From: JAFAZJ01 sp964437145
Lineage (GTDB): Bacteria; Pseudomonadota; Alphaproteobacteria; Reyranellales; Reyranellaceae
Reading direction: 5' to 3'
Length of the DNA: 64,000 bases
Assembly: GCA_964437145.1 (NCBI GenBank)
Contig: CAYTFW010000001.1
Location: 1-64,000, forward strand
Positions 16,410 through 25,754 of this stretch are shown piece after piece (the first letter of the stretch is position 1; every line of letters begins with the position of its first letter). Under the pieces are notes generated by a model, which searched no databases, was not told the DNA's origin, and was given only the letters and a program-made list of their open reading frames with translations. The position numbers were made by a program, and so were the translations under genes.

Positions 16410-17204
16410 CTAGGCCGATCCGAACGCCTTCATTAGGCCCGTCAGCAAGTCATCAACTACAGCGTCGATCACGCGCTCGCCCTTATAGGCGGTGGCGCGG
16501 CTGGCATCGCCGGTGGCGCCGCTGGGCGCGAACTCGTCGGTGTCGCCGACCGAGGCGTCGGGCAACAGCCGCACCGGCCGCGCGAAGCCTGCCGGCAGGG
16601 CGCCGCCGGCCATGCCGCGCTCCGCGTTCGCCGCCGCATCGGGTAGCTTGTCCATGCGCACGTTGCGCCCGTCGATCGCCAGCATGACCGAGGTCTCGCG
16701 CTCGTCGGCGTGGCCGCCCTCGCGCACCTCGATCCACTTGTCGGCTTCGCGGCCGAGGAAACGCAGATGCGCAGCGACCACCCGCACCGACGAGGTCTGG
16801 TGCATCTCGCCCAGCAGGGTGTTGATCGGCGCCTCGGTCGAGACGCCAGTGTTGAGCAGCAGCAGACGATTGGCGCCCTGGGCGATGAAGCCCTCCAGCA
16901 GCTCGCGCAACAGCGCCATGAACGTCGCGGCCGAAAGGTGCTGGCTGCCGGCATAGCGGGTGAAGGCCGGGTAGAAGCCGAAGGGCACCAGCGGCGCGAT
17001 CAGGGTCGGCACGCCGGCCTCGCAGGCGCGTCGTGCCAGGCGCTCGGCGTAGGCGCGGGCGGTTGTCGCGTCGGTGCGCAGGGGCAGGTGGGGGCCGTGC
17101 TCCTTGGCCGCGGCGCCGATCGGCAGGATCAACACGTCGCCGGCATCAAGCCGGGTGCGTGCCTCCACCCAAGTCAGGTCTTCGAGCCACAGGGGCAGGT
17201 CCAT
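16410..17204 (-). CDS. Creatininase-family amidohydrolase
   Basis: A 264-residue creatininase-fold metalloenzyme. Metal-ligand motifs are visible: PIGAAAKEHGPHLPLRTDA (about residues 28-46) with the conserved Glu, His and Asp, and EGGHADERETS (about 160-170). The family includes creatininase, mycofactocin MftE and riboflavin-pathway amidases, so the substrate is open. ATG at 17204 is used; a GTG at 17219 would add five residues. Confidence 0.87.
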   Translation of the reverse strand: MDLPLWLEDLTWVEARTRLDAGDVLILPIGAAAKEHGPHLPLRTDATTARAYAERLARRACEAGVPTLIAPLVPFGFYPAFTRYAGSQHLSAATFMALLRELLEGFIAQGANRLLLLNTGVSTEAPINTLLGEMHQTSSVRVVAAHLRFLGREADKWIEVREGGHADERETSVMLAIDGRNVRMDKLPDAAANAERGMAGGALPAGFARPVRLLPDASVGDTDEFAPSGATGDASRATAYKGERVIDAVVDDLLTGLMKAFGSA

Positions 17205-17223
17205 ACCCGAGCCTAGCACGCGA

Positions 17224-18642
17224 TCAAGTGCCTTTGCCCATCACCAGCATCTTGCGGATCCACGCCAGCGGCGCGCTGTCGTCGGTCTCGACACGATCGC
17301 CGGCCAGCCGCACGCCGAGGTCGCGCCAGAGCGCCGGAAGATCGACCTCGACCGACTTGCCGAGGTGACGCTCCAGCATCATGGCCATGACGGGCACGCC
17401 GAGCGCGGTGTCGCAACGCTGCGCGAAGGTCGCCAGCGGCCAGCGTTCGGCCGGCGTCATGTCGCCGCCGGCGCGCAGCGCACCACGCAGGCAGTGCTCC
17501 AGGCCCTTGGCGCCTGATGTGGCGCGGCGGATCTCGATGTCGCTCAGCAGCATGAACAATCCGCCGCCCCAATAGGGCGATCCACCGGACATGCCGCTGC
17601 GCAGGGCGCTCAAGCCACGCGGCATCTGCTCGATCCATTCGCGCCAGACCTCGGCCTCGCGCTTGAAGCCGGCGCGGGCGCGGATCATCGGCTCGACATA
17701 AGTCGCGGCACCTTCCATGAACCAGCTGGCGCGGCCGGTGATCATCGGCATACCGGTGTGCACGAATTCGTGCGGCAGGATCCAGTCGTCCCACAGCTCA
17801 GGCAGTGTGGCGCGCGCGCCGACCTGCAGCATGACCGAGACGCCGCCACCGGGCACGACGCGGCCGAACACCACGCTTGACCGGCCTGGGGTCGGTACGA
17901 CAGCGAGCAGTACCCGGCTGGTCGTGAAGCCCTGCCAGTACTCGACGTGGGCCAGAGCGATCTTGCGGATCCAGTCCATCAGCTCGGGGCGCGATACCGC
18001 GAGCGCGCCGTCGAGCCGCGCGATGTCGAGCGTGGCCGTGCCGCCGCCCGCGGCCGGCAGCCGCATCTGCTCGCGATCGAAGCGGCCGATGACGCTGTAG
18101 CCGGCGAAGCGCACGGTGGTGCCCTGCAATCGCCAGCCGCCATCAACCGGCGGCAGCGCGATCGCCGCCTTGAGGTCGGGGGGCGCCGTGACGCGGATGT
18201 CGATCACCGGTATGGCGCCTGAGGGCAGGCGCGGCTCAGGCAACCAGGTCGAGAGGATGGCCATGGCCGCGCCGCCGCGCTCGACCGCCGCTGTAATGCG
18301 ATTGACGTCGCGGGCGTAGCCGCCGAGGTCGAAGCCGTAACGCAGGGTCGCGCTGCCGCCACGTGCCGGCACGCTCCACGTGCCGTCGCCACCTTCGATC
18401 GCCGCGTCGCTCCCGTCGCGCGCGTCGCGCAGGTGCGCCGCCGTCGGGACGGTGCCGGCGACGAAGTGCACCGTGCCGTCGGCTCGGCACGTGAAGCTGA
18501 CGGCCAGCGACGGCGCGCGCTCCGCGCCGAGATCCTCGAGGCGAACATCAGCGATGCAATCAGCCGTCGTGGCGGCCGACGCGGCGGCAGCCGGAATAAG
18601 CCACAGCGCCGCCAGGAAACACCATCGCCACATCACTCGCAT
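17224..18642 (-). CDS. Secreted HExxH-type putative metallopeptidase
   Basis: A 472-residue exported protein with a signal peptide (about residues 1-23, ending ASAA). Residues 291-295 read HEFVH, a zinc-peptidase HExxH motif, and FMEGAATYVEP follows with a Glu at residue 310 suitable as third ligand, the arrangement of gluzincin peptidases (M1/M61-like). The first ~280 residues look like beta-rich extracellular domains. No family can be named with certainty. It is divergent (46 bp) from the BASS transporter gene. Confidence 0.75.
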   Translation of the reverse strand: MRVMWRWCFLAALWLIPAAAASAATTADCIADVRLEDLGAERAPSLAVSFTCRADGTVHFVAGTVPTAAHLRDARDGSDAAIEGGDGTWSVPARGGSATLRYGFDLGGYARDVNRITAAVERGGAAMAILSTWLPEPRLPSGAIPVIDIRVTAPPDLKAAIALPPVDGGWRLQGTTVRFAGYSVIGRFDREQMRLPAAGGGTATLDIARLDGALAVSRPELMDWIRKIALAHVEYWQGFTTSRVLLAVVPTPGRSSVVFGRVVPGGGVSVMLQVGARATLPELWDDWILPHEFVHTGMPMITGRASWFMEGAATYVEPMIRARAGFKREAEVWREWIEQMPRGLSALRSGMSGGSPYWGGGLFMLLSDIEIRRATSGAKGLEHCLRGALRAGGDMTPAERWPLATFAQRCDTALGVPVMAMMLERHLGKSVEVDLPALWRDLGVRLAGDRVETDDSAPLAWIRKMLVMGKGT

Positions 18643-18688
18643 CCGCCGACGCTAGCGGTCGGGCGGCACACATGCGACTCACGACGTT

Positions 18689-19669
18689 GTGACGCGCGGG
18701 GAGCCTGCTATCGTCGCGCCCGTGCTGCGCCCGCTCATCCATCTGCTCACCCTGCTCGCTGAGCGGGCTACTTTGTTCCTGCCGATGGCGTTGCTGTTGG
18801 GCCTGTTCCTGCAGGACCTTGCGGCGACGCTGAAGCCATTGGTGACGCCGCTGGCCATTGTGTTGCTAGGCATCGCCATGGCGCGCACCGACTGGCCGGC
18901 CTTCGCCGCGGTGCTGCGTCGGCCGTGGCTCGGCCTGGGGACTCTCTTCGCGGCGATGATCGCCGTGCCGCTGCTCGCGGCCCCATTGCTGCGGTTGATG
19001 CCGATAGCCGAGGGTCTCGCGCTGGCGCTGGCGTTGATGGCCTGTCTGCCGCCGCTGACCTCGATGGCGGCGATGGCCGGCTTCCTCGGCCTCGATCGCG
19101 CGCACGCGCTGTTCGCGGTGCTGATTGGCACCGCGCTGGCACCGCTCACCATCCCGCCTCTGGCCCTGGCGCTGTTCGGGCTCGACCTCAAGATCGGCTT
19201 CTGGGCCTTCATGGCCCGGCTGGCGGCGATCGTCGCCGCGGGCTTCGTGCTGGCCCTCGTGCTGCGTTGGCTCAGTCGGGGCCGCGAGGCGAAGGCGGCG
19301 CCACTGATCGACGGCGCGCTGATCGTCAGCCTGTTGGTCTTCGCCATCCCGATCATGGACGGCGTGACCGCACGGATCCTCGCCGAGCCGTGGCGCACCG
19401 GCGGCTTCGTGCTGTGGTCGTTTGTCGCCACCTTCGCCTACATGGCGGTGGTGACGCTGGTCTTCTGGTCGTTGGTGGGGAAGCAACTTGCCTGTACGGC
19501 AGGTTACGCCGCCGGCAGCCGTAACAACGCACTGCTTCTGGCGGCGCTGCCTGCCTCGGTTGATCCCGACTACTTCCTGTTCATCGCCGCCGTGCAGTTC
19601 CCGATCTATCTGATCCCGACGATCATGCAGCCGATCTACCGCCGGCTGTTGCGCGCGGCGCCGGGCTGA
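18689..19669 (+). CDS. Bile acid:sodium symporter (BASS)-type transporter
   Basis: A 326-residue polytopic membrane protein with about nine hydrophobic helices. The late AGYAAGSRNNALLLAALP segment is characteristic of BASS/arsenite-permease-like carriers, which have a crossover helix there. It probably moves an organic anion with sodium or protons. The start is uncertain: GTG at 18689 gives the longest frame, GTG at 18722 is also possible, and neither has a strong ribosome-binding site. Confidence 0.8.
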   Translation: MTRGEPAIVAPVLRPLIHLLTLLAERATLFLPMALLLGLFLQDLAATLKPLVTPLAIVLLGIAMARTDWPAFAAVLRRPWLGLGTLFAAMIAVPLLAAPLLRLMPIAEGLALALALMACLPPLTSMAAMAGFLGLDRAHALFAVLIGTALAPLTIPPLALALFGLDLKIGFWAFMARLAAIVAAGFVLALVLRWLSRGREAKAAPLIDGALIVSLLVFAIPIMDGVTARILAEPWRTGGFVLWSFVATFAYMAVVTLVFWSLVGKQLACTAGYAAGSRNNALLLAALPASVDPDYFLFIAAVQFPIYLIPTIMQPIYRRLLRAAPG

Positions 19670-19731
19670 GCCTTGCGGTCGTCCCGCGCGGCGTGCCACG
19701 ATCGATCAGGCTTTCTCATGGGAGACGGACA

Positions 19732-20706
19732 ATGAGAATCGGGCTGAAGCTGGCGCTGGCCGGCGCCTTTGCCGCGCTGGCGTCGACGGCCGCCGCGCAG
19801 ACGAAATGGGACCTGCCGGCCGCGTATCCGGCGACCAATTTCCACACCGTGAACATGCAGAAGTTCGCCGACGCGGTGAAGGAGCGCACAGGCGGCAAGC
19901 TCTTGATCACCATCCATCCCGGCGGCGCGCTGTTCAAGGCGCCCGACATCAAGCGCGCGGTGCAAACCGGCCAGGCGCAGATCGGCGAGATCCTGATCTC
20001 GAACTTCGAGAACGAGGATCCGGTCTATGGCCTGGACGTCGTGCCCTTCCTCGCCACCAGCTTCGCCGACGCCAAGAAGCTGTGGGCGGCGCAGAAGCCG
20101 GTGCTCGAGAAGAAGCTGGCGGCGCAGGGCATGATCTCGCTGTTCTCGGTGCCGTGGCCGCCGCAGGGCCTCTACGCTAAGAAGGAGATCACCCAGCTCG
20201 CCGACATGAAGGGCCTGAAGTTCCGCGCCTACAACCGCGGCACCTCGCGCATCGCCGAGCTGACCGGCGCGCAGCCGATCACCATCCAGGCGGCGGAACT
20301 CAGCCAGGCGCTGGCCACCGGCAAGGCCGACTCCTTCATCTCCTCGGGCGCGACAGGCGTCGATTCGAAAGTGTGGGAGCAGCTCACGCACTTCTATGAC
20401 ACGCAGGCCTGGCTGCCGAAGGACCTGGTGCTCGTCAACAAGGCGGCGTTCGACAAGCTCGACGAGGCCACGCGCAAGATCGTGATGGAGGAGGCGGTCA
20501 AGGCCGAGGCGTTGGGTTGGACGGAGAGCGAGCGGCTGGCCAAGGGCTTCCTCGAGACTCTGGCGAAGAACGGCATGAAAGTCGCGCCGCCGTCGGCCAA
20601 GCTGGCGGCCGAGTACAAGGAACTCGGCCAGAAGCTGACCCTGGAGTGGCTCGAGAAGGCTGGCGCCGAGGGCAAGGCCCTGGTCGAGGCCTATCGCAAG
20701 ATGTGA
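19732..20706 (+). CDS. TRAP transporter periplasmic solute-binding protein (DctP family)
   Basis: A 324-residue DctP-type binding protein with a cleavable signal peptide (residues 1-22, ending AAAQ). The conserved Arg that binds the solute carboxylate probably lies in LKFRAYNRGTSRIAELTGAQPI. It captures an organic acid and delivers it to the DctQM permease encoded next. ATG at 19732 follows GGGAGACGGAC. A hairpin after its stop may raise its expression over the permease genes. Confidence 0.92.
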   Translation: MRIGLKLALAGAFAALASTAAAQTKWDLPAAYPATNFHTVNMQKFADAVKERTGGKLLITIHPGGALFKAPDIKRAVQTGQAQIGEILISNFENEDPVYGLDVVPFLATSFADAKKLWAAQKPVLEKKLAAQGMISLFSVPWPPQGLYAKKEITQLADMKGLKFRAYNRGTSRIAELTGAQPITIQAAELSQALATGKADSFISSGATGVDSKVWEQLTHFYDTQAWLPKDLVLVNKAAFDKLDEATRKIVMEEAVKAEALGWTESERLAKGFLETLAKNGMKVAPPSAKLAAEYKELGQKLTLEWLEKAGAEGKALVEAYRKM

Positions 20707-20733
20707 CCCAACGCCGCGTTGGCGACGTTTTGC

Positions 20734-20760
20734 AGGGCCGGCCCGCGTGGTCGGCCCTTT
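20734..20760 (+). terminator. Hairpin between dctP and dctQ (partial terminator/attenuator)
   Basis: AGGGCCG (20734-20740) pairs with CGGCCCT (20752-20758), followed by TT. It sits in the 114-bp gap after the binding-protein gene, while the permease genes are tightly packed. A leaky terminator here would give the excess of binding protein over permease that such transporters usually need. Confidence 0.5.
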
Positions 20761-20820
20761 GCATTCTGGACACGGCGCACGCGGCGCGCGACACAGGCAC
20801 CAACGAAGAAGGGGAAGGCG

Positions 20821-21375
20821 ATGCGCGACATCCTGCGCAGGCTTTACGACATCACCGGCATCCTGGGCGGGCTCTTCATGATCCTGCTGCTGGTTTTCGT
20901 GCTGTACTCGGTCTGGCCCGGCGTCGGCCTGTGGATGCAGCAGAGCCTGGGTCTGCCAAACCCGTTCAACTATGTCGCGCGCTCGGCCGACGAGCTGGCC
21001 GGCTACGCCATGTGCGCCTCGGCCTTCCTCGCTTTCGCCGCCACCTTCGGCCGCGGCGAGCACATCCGAGTCACGCTGATCCTGCAGCGCTTCGAGGGCC
21101 GCGCGCGGCGCATTCTCGAATTATGGTGCCTGGGGGTCGGCGCGCTGCTGGCGGGCTATCTCGCCTGGTACTCGGTGAAGCTCTGCTACGTCAGCTGGCA
21201 GATCAACGATTTGTCGACCGGGCTGATCGCTATCCCGCTATGGATCCCGCAGCTCGGCATGGCGATCGGCGCGGTGGTCTTCGCCATCGCCATCGTCGAG
21301 CAGCTGGTCGTCGTCGCCTTGGGTGGCCCGATCATGCAGGAGGTGTCCATCGAGGACGCCCGCATCGAGCGCTGA
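20821..21375 (+). CDS. TRAP transporter small permease subunit (DctQ family)
   Basis: A 184-residue membrane protein with four hydrophobic helices, the size and topology of DctQ. It joins the large permease to form the sodium-driven organic-acid transporter. ATG at 20821 follows GAAGGGGAAGG; earlier in-frame starts give an Arg-rich tail and are rejected. It lies 7 bp before dctM. Confidence 0.9.
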   Translation: MRDILRRLYDITGILGGLFMILLLVFVLYSVWPGVGLWMQQSLGLPNPFNYVARSADELAGYAMCASAFLAFAATFGRGEHIRVTLILQRFEGRARRILELWCLGVGALLAGYLAWYSVKLCYVSWQINDLSTGLIAIPLWIPQLGMAIGAVVFAIAIVEQLVVVALGGPIMQEVSIEDARIER

Positions 21376-21382
21376 GGACGAT

Positions 21383-22702
21383 ATGACCGGCCTTGACGCC
21401 CAGATCGCGCTGCTCGCCGTCGCCGCGCTGTTCTTCCTGTTCGGCTCCGGCATCTGGATCGGCCTGTCGATGATCGGCGTGTCGATCGCCGTGATGTGGA
21501 TCTTCGCGCCCAACCGGCTGGCCGGCGACGCGATGGCGACGACGATCTTCTCCGACAGCTCGTCGTGGACGCTGACGGCGCTGCCGCTGTTCATCTGGAT
21601 GGGCGAGATCCTGTTCCGTACCGCCATCTCGGAGGACATGTTCCGCGGCCTGGCGCCCTGGATGCAGCGTCTGCCGGGCCGGCTGGTCCATACCAACATC
21701 ATCGGCTGCTCGATCTTCGCCGCCGTCAGCGGCTCCTCGGCGGCGACCTGCGCCACCATCGGCAAGATGACCGTGCCGGAGCTGCGCAAGCGCGGCTATC
21801 CCGACGAGATCTCCATCGGCTCGCTGTCGGGCGCCGGGACGCTCGGCCTGCTGATCCCGCCGTCGCTGATCATGATCGTCTATGGCGTGCAGGCCGAGGT
21901 CTCGGTCGCCAAGCTGTTCGCCGCCGGTGTCATCCCCGGCATCATGCTGGCGCTGCTGTTCATGGGCTATGTCGCCGTCTGGGCCACGCTCAACCCCGGG
22001 CGCGTGCCGCCGCGCGATCCCTCGACCTCGCTCGGCACGAAGCTGCGCGCCTCGGGCTCGCTGATCCCGGTCGTGCTGCTCATCCTGGTGGTGCTGGGCT
22101 CGATCTACGCCGGCATCGCCACGGCCACCGAGTCGGCGGCCTTCGGCGTGCTCGGCTCCTTCGTCATCGCCGCGGCGCAACGCCGGCTCAACCTCGACAC
22201 GTTCTGGCAGAGCGTGATGGGCGCCACGCGGCTGACCGCGATGATCCTGCTGATCCTCGCCGGCGCCTCGTTCCTCAAGTTGGCCATGGGTTTCACCGGC
22301 CTGCCGCGCCATCTCGCGGAGACGATCGCGGCGTGGCAGCTCACGCCGGCGATGCTGATCCTGGTGCTGGCGATCCTCTACATCATCCTGGGATGCTTCC
22401 TCGACGGCATCTCCATGGTCGTGCTGACCATCGCCATCGTCATGCCCATGGTCGAGCAGGCGGGCATCGACAAGATCTGGTTCGGCATCTTCGTCACCCT
22501 GGTGGTGGAGATGGCGCAGATCACGCCACCGGTCGGCTTCAACCTCTTCGTGCTGCAGGGCATGACCGGCAAATCGATCTTCTGGATCGGCAAGGTGTCG
22601 TTCCCGTTCTTCCTGCTGATGTGCGTCGCCGTCGTCATCACCTATGTCTTCCCCGACCTGGTGATGTGGCTGCCCAACCAGATGACGCAGGCGGCGCGTT
22701 AG
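21383..22702 (+). CDS. TRAP transporter large permease subunit (DctM family)
   Basis: A 439-residue DctM-type permease with about twelve hydrophobic segments. It has the typical GSGTGLLIPPS-like signature (SGAGTLGLLIPPSLIMIVYG) and QITPPVGFNLFVLQ near the C terminus. It is the translocating subunit. Its stop shares TTAG with the stop of the convergent FAD oxidase gene (22699-22702). Confidence 0.93.
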   Translation: MTGLDAQIALLAVAALFFLFGSGIWIGLSMIGVSIAVMWIFAPNRLAGDAMATTIFSDSSSWTLTALPLFIWMGEILFRTAISEDMFRGLAPWMQRLPGRLVHTNIIGCSIFAAVSGSSAATCATIGKMTVPELRKRGYPDEISIGSLSGAGTLGLLIPPSLIMIVYGVQAEVSVAKLFAAGVIPGIMLALLFMGYVAVWATLNPGRVPPRDPSTSLGTKLRASGSLIPVVLLILVVLGSIYAGIATATESAAFGVLGSFVIAAAQRRLNLDTFWQSVMGATRLTAMILLILAGASFLKLAMGFTGLPRHLAETIAAWQLTPAMLILVLAILYIILGCFLDGISMVVLTIAIVMPMVEQAGIDKIWFGIFVTLVVEMAQITPPVGFNLFVLQGMTGKSIFWIGKVSFPFFLLMCVAVVITYVFPDLVMWLPNQMTQAAR

Positions 22703-23823
22703 CGCAGGCGCGCGGGGCTCAGTGTCGCTTCGCTGACGCCGAGCGCCCGGATGTCCTCGGGCATCGGCTCGCCCAGCGCCATCGCCGCCGACAGCCGGCC
22801 CATCGCCGGCGCGCTCTGGATGCCGTAACCGCCCTGGCCGGCGAGCCAGAAGAATCCCTCGGCGTCGCGGTCGAAGCCGACGACGAAGTCCTTGTCCTTC
22901 ACGAAGCTGCGTAGCCCGGCCCATTTGTTGCGGATGCGCGGCACGGTGAGCGTGGTGTGGGTCTCGATGCGATCGACGGCGATGGCGATATCGAGCTCCT
23001 CGGGCTGCGCGTCGCAGGGCTCGCTGGGCGTCTCATCCGCCGGCGAGCCCAGGAACTGGCCGACCTCGGGCTTGAAATAGAAACTCTCCGCCAGGTCGAT
23101 GACGATCGGCAGACGGGCGATGTCCAGGCCCGGCGGCGCGTCGAAGGTGAAGGCGGTACGACGCTTGGGGACGAGGCCGATCGGCTTGGCGCCAGCCATC
23201 GCGCCCAGCACGTCGGCCCAGGCGCCCGAGGCGTTGATGATGGTGCCGGCGACGATGGTCTCGCCGTTGGTCAGCCTGATGTGCCACTTGCCCGACTTGC
23301 GCTCCAGCGCTGCGACCTCGGCTTTCAGGTGCAAGGTCGCGCCAGCGGCGCGCGCGCCTCTGAGGAAGCCACCATGGATCGCCGCGACATCCATGTCCTC
23401 GGCGTCGGGCTCCCACACCGCGCCCTCGACCACCTCGGGCTTCAGCAGCGGATTGAGCTTCAGCGTCTCGGCCCGATCGGCCCGGCGGACCGTATCGACC
23501 AGCGCGTGGAACTCCTTGTAGGCGTCGTCGATCTTGTCGGCATCGCCGGGCCTGCCAAACAGCAGCGCGCCGCGTGACGACAGCAGCGGCACGTCGGCGA
23601 AGCCCGCCGGCGGATCGCGATAGAACACGCCGCTGCGCACCGTGATGGCGCGGACGGCGGGGCTGCCATAGGTCTCGGTATAGAGCGCGGCCGAGCGACC
23701 GGTGGTGTGATAGGCCGGCACATGCTCGCGCTCGAGGATCGCGACCCGGGCGCGCGGCGCTAGATAGTAGGCACAGGATACACCGGCGATGCCGGCCCCG
23801 ATGATGGCGAAATCGACGTCCAT
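22699..23823 (-). CDS. FAD-dependent amine/D-amino-acid oxidase-family protein (DAO family)
   Basis: A 374-residue DAO-fold flavoprotein. The N-terminal GxGxxG motif (IGAGIAGVSCAYYLA, residues 8-22) binds the FAD ADP part and FFWLAGQGGYGIQSAPAMG closes the site. It resembles D-arginine dehydrogenase-type enzymes in length and C-terminal motif. It likely oxidises an amino acid or amine in the cytoplasm. Divergent from the acyl-CoA ligase gene. Confidence 0.88.
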   Translation of the reverse strand: MDVDFAIIGAGIAGVSCAYYLAPRARVAILEREHVPAYHTTGRSAALYTETYGSPAVRAITVRSGVFYRDPPAGFADVPLLSSRGALLFGRPGDADKIDDAYKEFHALVDTVRRADRAETLKLNPLLKPEVVEGAVWEPDAEDMDVAAIHGGFLRGARAAGATLHLKAEVAALERKSGKWHIRLTNGETIVAGTIINASGAWADVLGAMAGAKPIGLVPKRRTAFTFDAPPGLDIARLPIVIDLAESFYFKPEVGQFLGSPADETPSEPCDAQPEELDIAIAVDRIETHTTLTVPRIRNKWAGLRSFVKDKDFVVGFDRDAEGFFWLAGQGGYGIQSAPAMGRLSAAMALGEPMPEDIRALGVSEATLSPARLR

Positions 23824-23884
23824 GATGGTCGGACTATCGCAAGTCGCGCGCCGTTGCGATAGTCAGCGTCGGGAGGAGGACGGC

Positions 23885-25405
23885 ATGAACATCGCGTCGC
23901 TGCTGGTCAAGACGGCACAGGCCTTTCCCGACGGGATCGCGCTGGCGAGGGGCGAGGTCCCGCACGCGACCTGGCGCGCCATGCTGCGCAAGGTCTCGGT
24001 CATGGCCACGCATCTGCGCCACCGGATGGGGCTGCGACCGGGCGAGCGGGTGGCGCTGGCGATGACCAACGGCGTGGAGTCGCTCGAAGCGATGTACGCG
24101 ATCTGGCACGCCGGGCTGTGCGCCGTGCCGATGAACGCCAAGCTGCATCCCAAGGAGTTCGCCTTCATCCTCGAGAACTCCGGCGCGCGCGCCTGTTTCG
24201 TCACGCCCGATCTGGCCGAGGCCATCGCCTCGGTGAAAAGCGAGTGCCCGTCCCTGGAGCGAGTTATCGATACGACGACGCGCGACTACAGCTTCATGGC
24301 GGTGGGCGATCCGATCGCGTTGCACCGAGCGTCGCCCACCGACCCGGCGTGGTTCTTCTACACGTCAGGCACGACCGGACGACCGAAGGGCGCGGTGCTA
24401 ACCAACCGCAACCTGCTGGCGATGAGCCAGAACTACTACGCCGATGTCGACCGGCCCGAGCCTGGCGGCTCGATCATCCATGTCGCGCCGATCAGCCACG
24501 GCTCGGGCCTGTGGAACTTCCCGATGCTGGCGCGCGGCGTCACCCAGGTGTTCCCGGAGAGCGGCCGCTACGAGGTGCCGGAAATGGTGCAGCTGCTGCA
24601 TCGCTGGCCCGATGCGACGGTCTTCCTCGCGCCCACCATGGTGAAGCGACTGATCGACAGCCCGGCCGTTGGCGAGATTCGGCCGGGCGAGATCCGCACC
24701 ATCAGCTACGGCGGTGCGCCGATGTATGTCAGCGACCTGAAGAAATCGCTCGACGTGCTGGGCAACGTGATGGTGCAGCTCTACGGCCAGGGCGAGAGCC
24801 CGATGACCATCAGCCATCTCAGCCGCGCCGTGCATGCCGACAAGAATCATCCCCGCTGGGAGCAGCGTCTGGCCTCGGCCGGCCTGCCCGACACTTGCGT
24901 CGAGGTGCGCGTAGTCGACGAAGCGGGCCGGTCGATGCCCAGCGGTGAGGTCGGCGAGATCATTGTGCGCGGCGACACCGTCATGGACGGCTACTGGCAG
25001 AACCCCGAGGCGACGGCGAAGTCTCTGCGCGAGGGCTGGCTGTGGACCGGCGATGTCGGCTGCTTCGACGAGGAGGGATTCCTGACCTTGAAGGATCGCT
25101 CGAAGGACATGATCATCTCGGGCGGCAGCAACATCTATCCGCGCGAGATCGAGGACGTGCTGAACATGCATCCCGCGGTGCTCGAATGCTCGGTGGTCGG
25201 CCGGCCGCATCCGGAATGGGGCGAGGAGGCGGTGGCCTTCGTCGTGCCGCGCGAGGGCCGCGCCGTGACACCGGCCGAGCTCGATCAGCTCTGCCTCGAC
25301 AACATCGCGCGCTACAAACGACCCAAGGAGTACCGCTTCATCGACGCCTTGCCGAAGAACAACTACGGCAAGATCCTCAAGACGGACCTCAGAACGAAGC
25401 TGTGA
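23885..25405 (+). CDS. Class I adenylate-forming acyl-CoA ligase
   Basis: A 506-residue ANL-family ligase that activates a carboxylic acid with ATP and joins it to CoA. The P-loop-like YTSGTTGRPKGA motif (about residues 156-167), LYGQGESPMT, the hinge DRSKDMIISGG and the catalytic Lys region PKNNYGKILK are all present. ATG at 23885 with GGGAGGAGG upstream is used. Its TGA overlaps the ATG of the next gene by one base. The acid cannot be told from sequence. Confidence 0.92.
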   Translation: MNIASLLVKTAQAFPDGIALARGEVPHATWRAMLRKVSVMATHLRHRMGLRPGERVALAMTNGVESLEAMYAIWHAGLCAVPMNAKLHPKEFAFILENSGARACFVTPDLAEAIASVKSECPSLERVIDTTTRDYSFMAVGDPIALHRASPTDPAWFFYTSGTTGRPKGAVLTNRNLLAMSQNYYADVDRPEPGGSIIHVAPISHGSGLWNFPMLARGVTQVFPESGRYEVPEMVQLLHRWPDATVFLAPTMVKRLIDSPAVGEIRPGEIRTISYGGAPMYVSDLKKSLDVLGNVMVQLYGQGESPMTISHLSRAVHADKNHPRWEQRLASAGLPDTCVEVRVVDEAGRSMPSGEVGEIIVRGDTVMDGYWQNPEATAKSLREGWLWTGDVGCFDEEGFLTLKDRSKDMIISGGSNIYPREIEDVLNMHPAVLECSVVGRPHPEWGEEAVAFVVPREGRAVTPAELDQLCLDNIARYKRPKEYRFIDALPKNNYGKILKTDLRTKL

Positions 25406-25740
25406 TGCGCGCCGCCGCTCTGATCCTGTCGATCCTGCTGGCCGCGCCGGCGCTGGCGCAGGACGGGCGGCATGGGCATGGACATGCCGAGCAGCATGAC
25501 TGGTATCGCACGCTGGTTCATCCCTTTACCGGCCGGCCGTGCTGCGACGAGCGCGACTGCCGACCGACGCGCGCCTATGTCGATGACGAGGGATTCTGGC
25601 GCGCGATGCTCGATGGACGCTGGGTGATCGTGCCGCACGATGTGGTGCTGCGGAAAGCGTCGCCGGATGGCCGCAGCCACATCTGCGCCAACGAGCGTGG
25701 CATGATCTTCTGCTTCGTCGGCGGCGTGCCGAAGGGGTGA
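25405..25740 (+). CDS. Small secreted cysteine-containing protein of unknown function
   Basis: A 111-residue protein with a clear signal peptide (about residues 1-18, cut after ALA). The mature part has a His-rich start (HGHGHAEQHDWY), a GRPCCDERDCRPTRA cluster and further Cys near the C terminus, suggesting disulfides or metal binding in the periplasm. Similar small CCDERDC proteins are, as I recall, common hypotheticals in Rhizobiales. Its ATG overlaps the ligase stop (TGATG), so it is translationally coupled, though a functional link is unclear. Confidence 0.75.
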   Translation: MRAAALILSILLAAPALAQDGRHGHGHAEQHDWYRTLVHPFTGRPCCDERDCRPTRAYVDDEGFWRAMLDGRWVIVPHDVVLRKASPDGRSHICANERGMIFCFVGGVPKG

Positions 25741-25754
25741 TCTCCGTGGGATAG

